DNA of 64,000 bases from contig NZ_KE383837.1 of assembly GCF_000422445.1 (NCBI RefSeq), positions 372,001 to 436,000 on the forward strand, read 5' to 3'. Shown piece by piece: positions 22,518 through 29,698 of the stretch. This stretch comes from Paenibacillus assamensis DSM 18201 (GTDB lineage: Bacteria > Bacillota > Bacilli > Paenibacillales > Paenibacillaceae). The notes beneath the pieces were generated by a model that searched no databases, had not been told where the DNA came from, and saw nothing but the letters and a program-made list of their open reading frames with translations. Every line of letters begins with the position of its first letter. The first letter of the stretch is position 1. The translations under genes were made by a program, and so were the position numbers.

Positions 22518-23618
22518 TTATATTGGTTTATTCACTTGTCGGTTTCCGTATCGAACGAGTATATGCCACATATATTTGAGCTCTTGAAGAGCTTCCTCAT
22601 TACTTCCCCTATCCTTCCATAACTCCGAGTTACGTTTCAAATCTAACGCGGCAGCCCCAATTACATTGGCATCAATATAGCCATGTTGTGCGATCCGTTT
22701 CGCTAAAGAAGGCATCGTTGGTCCCCTGAAATCTGAAGGTACTTCGTCTGCCTTCATAACGAATCCCATATGCCAATATAGTTTAATAGAATACTTCATA
22801 CACATTTGCTCCAATACTTCTCCCGTGGAAGAACCTTTGAACGAAGGATCTGCAACTAGAATATCCACGTCGTTCTTTAATGTAATATCACCATGAACCT
22901 GGGACTCAATATAGTGGTTGAGATTTCGACTAGGCTTACGATTTGAAGGGTCTTCTAATGGTTGTTCTAGATTTATTAATAGATGATCGATTAATTTCTG
23001 AGGTGTCAGCTCCTTCTCGCCGATAGCCTCATTTCGAAAAAATGCATCTTTAAAAGTCGCTGCCAATATATCCTCAAACTCTTCATAGGTGCCTCTTTCT
23101 ACGGGGTTTTGATGTGAATCCAAATACGTATACGTACAGCGCGTTGAGACATTTGGTGCAAGGAGAAAGTAACACGAGCCGAATCGCGGAGCTGGGCCAT
23201 CTGGGCGCAGCATTACATCCAACGCCCCATACTTCGGACGCTGATCATCAGTCACACCATCTAACTGATAAGCACCGCCAAACAGTGTTTTCTCCCACAG
23301 ATCTCGTGCGCCACCCGAGTAAGCGGATACGCTCCCATTCGAAATATGAGTTTCAAACTGACTCTTGTAGATGCCCTGTTCAAGCAATGACTGTGCCACC
23401 GTTTTCATATCCACGGTTAATCGGTCAGGATGAAAATGCAATGCGACCCTAGCGTTCGCAAAGATCTTTGTACAAGCATTTTCAAAAGTGCTCCAAGGGA
23501 TATTGGACATCTGGAGAACTTCTACAAGTGATTTTCGAGCAGCACTTTTTCGTGTTCTGGCATACTGAGTAATATAATCGATAGCTTGGCGCTGTGGATT
23601 TGATAACTTACTCTGCAT
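22518..23618 (-). CDS. DUF3626-family protein
   Basis: A 366-residue protein. The central part matches DUF3626 (QRPKYGALDVMLRPDGPAPRF-like, split as RPKYGALDVML and GPAPRFGSCYFLLAP, then RCTYTYLDSH). No signal peptide or membrane segment. The biochemical role of DUF3626 is not established. The start at 23618 (MQSKLSNPQR) is preceded by AGGATGG. A truncated copy of the same gene lies at 18836-18965, so the family has been duplicated within the island. It stands alone behind a long hairpin (23658-23708). Confidence 0.78.
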   Translation of the reverse strand: MQSKLSNPQRQAIDYITQYARTRKSAARKSLVEVLQMSNIPWSTFENACTKIFANARVALHFHPDRLTVDMKTVAQSLLEQGIYKSQFETHISNGSVSAYSGGARDLWEKTLFGGAYQLDGVTDDQRPKYGALDVMLRPDGPAPRFGSCYFLLAPNVSTRCTYTYLDSHQNPVERGTYEEFEDILAATFKDAFFRNEAIGEKELTPQKLIDHLLINLEQPLEDPSNRKPSRNLNHYIESQVHGDITLKNDVDILVADPSFKGSSTGEVLEQMCMKYSIKLYWHMGFVMKADEVPSDFRGPTMPSLAKRIAQHGYIDANVIGAAALDLKRNSELWKDRGSNEEALQELKYMWHILVRYGNRQVNKPI

Positions 23619-23657
23619 TAGAATCACCATCCTGTTAAGGGAGAACTTCATTCTAAC

Positions 23658-23708
23658 AATAATGACAAGAGTTGAAAGAGATTGAGTCCCCTAACTCTTG
23701 TCATTATT
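23658..23708 (-). terminator. 16-bp perfect inverted repeat ahead of the DUF3626 gene
   Basis: AATAATGACAAGAGTT (23658-23673) and AACTCTTGTCATTATT (23693-23708) with a 19-base loop. On the minus strand TTGTTAG follows. It probably ends the cassette 2 transcript before DUF3626. Confidence 0.65.
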
Positions 23709-23792
23709 AATTTGCGAATAATATTTGGCTATCTTTCTTGCTGTCTCCTATTAACCTTATTCACTATAATGACTATGAACACCCAGCAAAGG

Positions 23793-24275
23793 TTATAGTA
23801 GTTTTTTTAGCCCTCTTACAAATTCATTCGCACCATTAATGGTGAAAAATTGACCCTTAATCCTAACCAATGATAATTCAGGACGATCTAGGCGAATGAT
23901 TAGCCCGACCGGAGACGGAACAATAAAAATTTCTACTGTATCCTTAGCAGGTACTGGAGAAGCACGAAAAACCGTTGTCCTTACCGTTCGAGTAAGCTTC
24001 GCATCTTGCAGCAACTTCTCTATTTCTTTCTTTTTTTCAACATCCTTAATTGTATAGCTTCCGTTATCAGGGTAAATTTGATATTCAGCATTTTGAGGTA
24101 TTGGAATAGTAACAGGAGAATAAAAAAGTATAATGATCAGCGCAGAAGTAATTACAATTGCTAAATACTTACTAGCACGTATCCATCTTTTTTTCAATAT
24201 GTTGTATATAAGTAGGCATATAATGATTATGGACGTTAACATAAGCAGTAAAATTGCCAAATTCAATATATACAT
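23793..24275 (-). CDS. Membrane protein at the end of cassette 2
   Basis: A 160-residue protein with two N-terminal transmembrane segments (LNLAILLLMLTSIIIICLLI and YLAIVITSALIIILFYS), then about 100 extracytoplasmic or cytoplasmic residues with TIKDVEKKKEIEKLLQDAK and LVRIKGQFFTINGANEFVRG. Family not recognised. It lies 48 bases behind the secreted protein of cassette 2 on the same strand and may protect against or process it. Confidence 0.6.
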   Translation of the reverse strand: MYILNLAILLLMLTSIIIICLLIYNILKKRWIRASKYLAIVITSALIIILFYSPVTIPIPQNAEYQIYPDNGSYTIKDVEKKKEIEKLLQDAKLTRTVRTTVFRASPVPAKDTVEIFIVPSPVGLIIRLDRPELSLVRIKGQFFTINGANEFVRGLKKLL

Positions 24276-24323
24276 AAAAATTCTCCTTTACCTCTTCTTT
24301 AACTTTGATTCATATCAAACACT

Positions 24324-25394
24324 TTAAAAAATGATTGGAACATTAAAAATCTTAATTTGTAATTGTTCATTCCAAGCCATCCATGGGTAATTCTGATTTG
24401 CCTTTATCCATGATTTCGACCAATTTGGCGTTTCATATATTTCATATGAATGTTTTGTGAATTCATGGGTTACTCCCTGATTACCCACAATAAAATAAGC
24501 CCGGGTATCAATTTTTTTAATTGTTGTACTTTGAGTTCTTGCTCCCGACTGCCAATGCACAAGATCCATGGCTACATTAACATCTGTGTACTTTTTATAA
24601 ATATCATATTTAAGACCGACTTGTATCATATCCTGATATGAACCTCTAATTTCCTGATAGCCGATCAGTTCAAGAAATGCATTAAAGACGGATGTAGCAG
24701 CATTTAATAATGGCATTATTTTTGCTACTATTTGCACATTACCCACTACTTCTAAAGTGATGTCTTTGAGTACCTTGGCAACCTCTTTTGTTCCTACTCC
24801 TGACTTAATCTCTTGCATCATTGTATCGACATTGTAATAAATAATCTGGGTGTCTCTAAACATTTTATTATCGTATTTATAGTAGTATGGGGCCGGGTTA
24901 GACAATGTAGCGATGGTGGGTGTGGTAGGGGTAAATACTGCTGCTTTTGCATCAGTTTTTCCTTGTGCTTTCATTTTATTCCACTGTGCTAAGAGATCTT
25001 TTTTAATATCATCACTCAATGAATACGTCTCTGCTATATTATTAATGCTATCTGTATCACTTAAATTAATTTCAATCTTATTAACTTGTTGTAAGCGATT
25101 CTCATCAATTACAGATAAATATCGGCCATCTTGAAGTTTATACATTCTATCTTCTGCAATAAACGTAGCTTCTGTGCCATCACTTTCATTAGAGAATGAT
25201 TTATTTGTATTCTCTATAATATGATATTCGCCATGCCCTTGTAGTTGCACATTTATTTTTTCTGGATATGAGCGAGGTTTTAAGTCTTGTTCACCTTGTT
25301 CAGTAGCATATGCCGTCCCTGTTGTTGACGATAGAATAACACAACATGTAAGTACAAGTACAAATAATTTTTTAAAACCTGTTTTTTTCTTCAC
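24324..25394 (-). CDS. Cassette 2 secreted protein, unknown function
   Basis: A 356-residue exported protein. Signal peptide MKKKTGFKKLFVLVLTCCVI with likely cleavage after TAYA. N-terminal beta-rich region to about residue 120, a Thr/Pro linker (VFTPTTPTIATLSNPAPYYY), a hydrophobic helical region (QIVAKIMPLLNAATSVFNAF) that could insert into a membrane, and a Trp-rich C-terminal part (ETPNWSKSWIKANQNYPWMAW). A secreted toxin is possible, but no family is recognised. The GTG start has AGGAGGT 8 bases upstream. It occupies the same slot as the 245-residue secreted protein of cassette 1, though they are unrelated. Confidence 0.72.
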   Translation of the reverse strand: MKKKTGFKKLFVLVLTCCVILSSTTGTAYATEQGEQDLKPRSYPEKINVQLQGHGEYHIIENTNKSFSNESDGTEATFIAEDRMYKLQDGRYLSVIDENRLQQVNKIEINLSDTDSINNIAETYSLSDDIKKDLLAQWNKMKAQGKTDAKAAVFTPTTPTIATLSNPAPYYYKYDNKMFRDTQIIYYNVDTMMQEIKSGVGTKEVAKVLKDITLEVVGNVQIVAKIMPLLNAATSVFNAFLELIGYQEIRGSYQDMIQVGLKYDIYKKYTDVNVAMDLVHWQSGARTQSTTIKKIDTRAYFIVGNQGVTHEFTKHSYEIYETPNWSKSWIKANQNYPWMAWNEQLQIKIFNVPIIF

Positions 25395-25514
25395 GAGTCA
25401 CTACCTCCTATTATTTTTTCACAGCCTAAATGTTTGTAAATACTGTGATAGAAGTAGGATGCAATTCTATGAAGTTGTGATTACATGCTAATTACTATAC
25501 CTGCCTCACCTCCT

Positions 25515-25712
25515 TCATGTAATTAAATTTCTTTTTCTAGTAATTGAATAATCATGTAATGAATTGCTTTCAAAAGTTCGCGAATGGTGATACTCTACTA
25601 AGAGTCTGTCTAGGCTTTGGCTCATGTTGATCATTCTGACATCCAGCAATGTTAATCCGTCTTCATACTCCTTTTGCATTTGCTTCCTTAAGCATTCAAT
25701 TTCATTCAGCAT
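25515..25712 (-). CDS. Cassette 2 Spo0E-like aspartyl-phosphate phosphatase
   Basis: A 65-residue Spo0E-family helical hairpin. Helix 1 LNEIECLRKQMQKEY, helix 2 with the signature SQSLDRLLVEYH. The ATG at 25712 has AAGGA 8 bases upstream; a longer frame from 25757 would run through the leader hairpin and is rejected. The counterpart in cassette 1 is at 20148-20342. Expected to lower Spo0A-P and hold back sporulation or biofilm entry. Confidence 0.82.
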   Translation of the reverse strand: MLNEIECLRKQMQKEYEDGLTLLDVRMINMSQSLDRLLVEYHHSRTFESNSLHDYSITRKRNLIT

Positions 25713-25737
25713 AGAATCATTCCTTAGTTTGATACTT

Positions 25738-25767
25738 AGGTGAGCGATTCCCCTCAATCACTCACCT
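25738..25767 (-). promoter_or_regulatory. Conserved leader hairpin, cassette 2
   Basis: AGGTGAG / CTCACCT, 7 bp, around the 16-base loop TGATTGAGGGGAATCG. The loop matches that of cassette 1 at most positions, while the stems differ by compensating changes. Confidence 0.68.
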
Positions 25768-25844
25768 ATCAAATCAGGCTTGCTCCCCAATGACATCATA
25801 TATTGGGTTGCCTGTGAGTATATGGTTTTCTTCCAAGGCAACAA

Positions 25845-25870
25845 AAAAAGACGCCGATTGGCGTCTTTTT
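25845..25870. terminator. Terminator between pro-peptide and Spo0E-like gene, cassette 2
   Basis: AAAAAGACGCC (25845-25855) and GGCGTCTTTTT (25860-25870), perfect 11-bp stem with a four-base loop. Confidence 0.87.
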
Positions 25871-25874
25871 AGGT

Positions 25875-26003
25875 TTACCATGGATAGTTAATATCAAAAG
25901 CTATTATTCCCCCGTCAATAATTTCCCCGAGATTAGAAATGAGGATGGCTCCAAATAAAGCAGTTGAGATCAGCAATTTAAAGACTGTAGCTTTCCTCTT
26001 CAT
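25875..26003 (-). CDS. Cassette 2 signal pro-peptide (42 aa)
   Basis: The ATG at 26003 overlaps the receptor stop (ATGA), with CAGGAGGGT as ribosome binding site. The product has a basic start (MKRKATVFK), a hydrophobic segment (LLISTALFGAILISNLG) and a C-terminus ending GGIIAFDINYPW. Despite little overall identity to the cassette 1 peptide, both end in a hydrophobic stretch with Asp followed by Pro and Trp (VDTPWIIK against FDINYPW), the plausible mature signals. Unannotated by most gene finders because of its length. Confidence 0.76.
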   Translation of the reverse strand: MKRKATVFKLLISTALFGAILISNLGEIIDGGIIAFDINYPW

Positions 26004-27286
26004 ATTGACCCTCCTGTTGATTTGAAACGATTATAATAGTCCCCGATTAGGTCCATTACATCAGCGGTTAAGTTATGTTTTTTACTCACTTGAAAAACCA
26101 GCCGCAAGCAATTGCGTTCACTATCAATATCATCTATACATGCATATGCATAAGCTCCTTCGATATACTCGCTAATTGCTTCATTAAAACTTTCCGCTTG
26201 AGTATAAAAATCCCCCTTAATTTTGTAAAACCTTGCAAGCTCACTCCTTTCCCTAGGAGTTGTATAGATTTGAGCGTGGATCTTTCTCCCATAGGTTACG
26301 AGGAGATTCTCTATTTTAACTATATGATCGTACTCGAAACAGAGTGATATATACTCATTTACGGTATGTACAACGAATCTATCAGTACAAAGCTGAAGAC
26401 ACTTATCGAACTGTTCAATTGCAAGCTCTATATTCCCTCGTTTCCCGTTTAGCATCGCAGTTATCAAACGGTCATTCTCCCCTTCGACAGATGGTGAACA
26501 CTTTCGGTACTCTGAAGAATATTTTTCAGCAAGTTCGTAATTTCCTAGATGGTAGTAAGAGCCTCTCAATATATCGACAGCATATACTCGTAAATCATTA
26601 GTTTCTTGTTCACTTATTTCAAGGAAAATTTTGCAGTATTTTGCACTATCACTGTATTTACGAATTGCGTAAGCATGGCCGGCGAGTCGATAGAGCAGTT
26701 GAGCATATTCCCCTGCGGGAAGTAACTCTGTATATTTAAGAATGTATTTTCCTGATTGGTAAGTATCATGTAATTTACTAAAATCATTGCGCTCAATGAG
26801 ATACTCTTGAAACAAGGAACGAGCCAAAAAGTGCATCACCCCATGACCTCGGGAATAATTTATGATTGTTTTTAATAAAGTCAATTTCGTCTCGGAATCG
26901 GTTACTTCACGTGAGGTTTCAAAGAGTTGGGCGGTAGCATCATAACTGTCTAATCGCTCAGATTGAAGAAATTTAATGGAAATTCTCGATATAAGCGACT
27001 GTGGTCGATTATCTTTTATGGCATCATTCAGTATCTGAGTAAGAACATCAGGACTGAGCTCCGCTTCCACATAATGAGGAATGTATTCGTCATAGGGTAT
27101 TTGGAGAGCATCTGCTAGTATTTTAATCGTTCTATATTCCGGCTTCTTTACCTCACCATTCTCAATTTTCGAAATGGTTCCTTTGTTTACTTTTGCTATA
27201 TCAGCAAACTCACTCAGAGATAATCCTGCCTTATTTCTGTGATGTCGAATCAGATCTCCAAATGCAAGCGTCTTAGTTGTAGGCAC
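26000..27286 (-). CDS. Cassette 2 XRE-TPR peptide-receptor regulator
   Basis: A 428-residue regulator. XRE domain (LAFGDLIRHHR, FADIAKVNKGTISKIENGEV) then helical TPR-like repeats to the end. Closely related along the whole length to 20658-21941, including the block RSLFQEYLIERNDFSKLHDTY in place of KGLLQKYLIERNDFSKLKETY. The GTG at 27286 has the same AAAGGATGTGAATGTAAA leader as its paralogue; a longer ATG-opened frame from 27313 lacks a ribosome binding site. Its promoter is at 27407-27435, and its stop overlaps the pro-peptide start by four bases. Confidence 0.85.
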   Translation of the reverse strand: MPTTKTLAFGDLIRHHRNKAGLSLSEFADIAKVNKGTISKIENGEVKKPEYRTIKILADALQIPYDEYIPHYVEAELSPDVLTQILNDAIKDNRPQSLISRISIKFLQSERLDSYDATAQLFETSREVTDSETKLTLLKTIINYSRGHGVMHFLARSLFQEYLIERNDFSKLHDTYQSGKYILKYTELLPAGEYAQLLYRLAGHAYAIRKYSDSAKYCKIFLEISEQETNDLRVYAVDILRGSYYHLGNYELAEKYSSEYRKCSPSVEGENDRLITAMLNGKRGNIELAIEQFDKCLQLCTDRFVVHTVNEYISLCFEYDHIVKIENLLVTYGRKIHAQIYTTPRERSELARFYKIKGDFYTQAESFNEAISEYIEGAYAYACIDDIDSERNCLRLVFQVSKKHNLTADVMDLIGDYYNRFKSTGGSI

Positions 27287-27668
27287 TTTACATTCACATC
27301 CTTTTCCACTCATTGAAATATTAAATTACATCAGTAACGAAAAATTTATGTTAACGTATGTGAGGGATAAAATTTGAGGGGATTAAGGGATTTTCACCCA
27401 TATCCTAAAATATACTGTAATAAACAAGTTGTCAATTAAATGATGAGCAGGGTTTTAGTTTTAGTTTTAATATTGTTTCCTTGGTTTAAAATCGAGTAAT
27501 TTTCAAAAAAATAACGCCTTACCGAGACGTCAAAATTAATATATTTAAGGTAATTAAAGAAACTGATCTATTTATCTAATCTCCCTTCTTCATATTACAT
27601 ATAGCCAAGGGAGTTAAACCCACATCATAGTACGACAGCGGCTAAGCAAAGATGCTCTTCAAATTATC
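27287..27668. other. Intergenic region with the receptor 2 promoter
   Basis: AT-rich. Apart from the promoter at 27407-27435 I see nothing coding and no strong terminator between the receptor and the upstream recombinase-like gene. Confidence 0.55.
27407..27435 (-). promoter_or_regulatory. Promoter of receptor 2
   Basis: Minus strand TTGACA (27435-27430), 17-base spacer, TATTTT (27412-27407). Shares TTGACAACTxGTT with the receptor 1 promoter. Confidence 0.72.
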
Positions 27669-28688
27669 TTACAACGTATTATTTATAAGTTCATTAATTA
27701 AACTATAATCTTCCTTATATTCTTGGACACGCTTTTTACAATCATCAATCACACTTGACTCGTACGATGTTAACTCTTTAATAATTACCTCCGGTATTCC
27801 GTTCTGCATCATTTTAATTATCATTGTTTTTCCAATACCCGTGGTATCATTGCGTCCGATTTTCCTTAAAAACACTCCAACATAAGTATTTACACCAGGA
27901 TCTAACTCATCATAAAAATGCACAAACAATTCTTCATCCAATTTTTCACTTGCAACATTCATACGAACTTCTAAGTACTTTGTAAGTTGGTAGGTTAATT
28001 GTTTGCTCAACTTTATCTTGTATTTTTTATGTAAAGTAATTCTTCCCGTACTTACACAAAAATCTTCCGGTTTTATTGTTTTTATTACTCTATACTTTAT
28101 TCCAGTTTCAAAGATCAACTTACAAATAAGAGAGCTTACATAAGATCGATAAATTGTATTTTTCTTTCCGTCAAACATTTTTGTTACTGTAAATTGATTA
28201 ATATGATGGTTACAAACCCTTAGCAGCATGCGCAATTCATCATGGCTCAAAGGCTCCATTACCGATTTATCGCGAAGTTTTTCGTCATGAGCAACCTCAT
28301 TTATAATACTTTCTAAAGATCGCTTATTACTTTCCGATAAATCAAACCAAGCTAATAGTTTTTCATTTGCTATTCCATTGTTCTGTAAAAACTTAAAATA
28401 TTCATTTACAACTGTTAAATATATTCCTAAATTCCCCTTTGATGTTACTTCTTTGGAGTTTCCTTTTCTTGTCGTCCAAATATAAAACCTCATACTTTCA
28501 CGTATATCTAAATAAGTAATTGCTTTTAAATCTGTTGATATATCATCTCTTTCGTCAATATTTTTGTGTACTATTAAATATTTTACAAATGAATCTATCT
28601 TGGGCTTATACGTGCCGTCATTAATTCGAGCACTTATTTTATATTTAAGAAACGCTACCATTGTTTCCTGGATACTCATAAACTTCAT
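27669..28688 (-). CDS. Tyrosine-recombinase-like protein lacking catalytic motifs
   Basis: A 339-residue protein with the layout of a phage-type integrase: an N-terminal SAM-like core-binding half (to about residue 130) and a C-terminal catalytic-fold half (LSHDELRMLL, then LICKLIFETGIKYRVIKTI, where the usual text is TGLRxSEL). The region that should carry HxxR reads TTGIGKTMIIKMMQNGIPEV, and no clear catalytic Tyr follows (SVIDDCKKRV). It is probably not an active recombinase; it may bind DNA or be a decayed integrase that still has an open frame. Confidence 0.65.
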   Translation of the reverse strand: MKFMSIQETMVAFLKYKISARINDGTYKPKIDSFVKYLIVHKNIDERDDISTDLKAITYLDIRESMRFYIWTTRKGNSKEVTSKGNLGIYLTVVNEYFKFLQNNGIANEKLLAWFDLSESNKRSLESIINEVAHDEKLRDKSVMEPLSHDELRMLLRVCNHHINQFTVTKMFDGKKNTIYRSYVSSLICKLIFETGIKYRVIKTIKPEDFCVSTGRITLHKKYKIKLSKQLTYQLTKYLEVRMNVASEKLDEELFVHFYDELDPGVNTYVGVFLRKIGRNDTTGIGKTMIIKMMQNGIPEVIIKELTSYESSVIDDCKKRVQEYKEDYSLINELINNTL

Positions 28689-28871
28689 CGATGAGCCCCC
28701 ATTAGATTTTTTTATAGTTCATCATCTATGAACCCTAATAGCTTTAGAATAGAGTCACTAGGTGGTACCGCTATTTAGCAGTGTTATCTACCTAACATAA
28801 TACTTTGAAATACTTAAGCTAGACCAAAGGATCTCACCACTATGAGATATATCAAGCATCCTAAAATAATC

Positions 28872-29531
28872 TCAAGAAAGTTTGTTAGTTATGTGTTCTT
28901 TTGTATATGTAAACCATTCCGGCACAAGAGAGTCGTTAATTAAAAATTCTATTACATTGTTATCATCAAGATTTATTTTCCACAATTTCTGTTTCTTGCT
29001 CTGAGTATCATTCCATAGTTCATCAACTTTTTTTACATTTGGATCCAATACAAAATAAAAATCTTTTTTTCTATATTCACTATCTTTCTTAATAAACCTC
29101 TCTCGGCAAGTCAAGAGGATATACGGTACATACATGAATGTTAGTCCTTTAAAGTTCCAAACTCCCTTCGCTGTTGCAAAATCAATTAATTCTCTAAATT
29201 CTTTTACACTCAAATTTTCTGCCATACTCTTGCACTTTTCATAAATTAAATATGAGTTGTTAATAATAAGTGATTTAATATACTTTCCATTCTCATTATC
29301 ACTATCACTAGCAACTAAGTGTTCAAATGGCTTATGATTTTTTTCAATTGTAGGACACTCTGAACCTTTTCTATGTGTAAAATGTGTTCTTGTATTTTCT
29401 GATTTATCAGCTCGTAGAGAGACCTGTTCACTGCATACAGGACATAATCCTTCTCTACGATTCCCACATACCTTTAGCCATTCATGAACCGCTAAAAGTC
29501 TGCCGCTTTCTGGATCTATTGCTGTATTCAT
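28872..29531 (-). CDS. CoiA-like zinc-finger protein
   Basis: A 219-residue protein. The N-terminal 60 residues resemble the first part of CoiA-type competence proteins: a CPVCSEQVSLRAD zinc site, then THFTHRKGSECPTIEK with His and Cys ligands. The remaining 150 residues are helical and end with FLINDSLVPEWFTYTKEH. The CoiA nuclease core motif is not evident. AGAAGGAG precedes the ATG. It lies between the recombinase-like protein and the RelA/SpoT-HEPN fusion, an accessory, defence-like setting. Confidence 0.6.
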   Translation of the reverse strand: MNTAIDPESGRLLAVHEWLKVCGNRREGLCPVCSEQVSLRADKSENTRTHFTHRKGSECPTIEKNHKPFEHLVASDSDNENGKYIKSLIINNSYLIYEKCKSMAENLSVKEFRELIDFATAKGVWNFKGLTFMYVPYILLTCRERFIKKDSEYRKKDFYFVLDPNVKKVDELWNDTQSKKQKLWKINLDDNNVIEFLINDSLVPEWFTYTKEHITNKLS

Positions 29532-29698
29532 TTTAAATCTCCTTCTTTATTATTTGGGTCTTTTCACCTAACGTTTCTACATTACTCCCCCATAAGAGGT
29601 AATCTGCTCTTTAAAATCCATCTCGCAGACCAAGGTTGCAGTAGGATGCCCATATGAATGAGAATTGAAAGATTTTCATAGTATTTCAAACTTTATTA

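Noticed and set aside
28758-28778. GGTGGTACCGCT, close to the conserved T-box sequence
   Set aside because: No stem I, no terminator/antiterminator pair, and no plus-strand gene downstream; it is a chance match.
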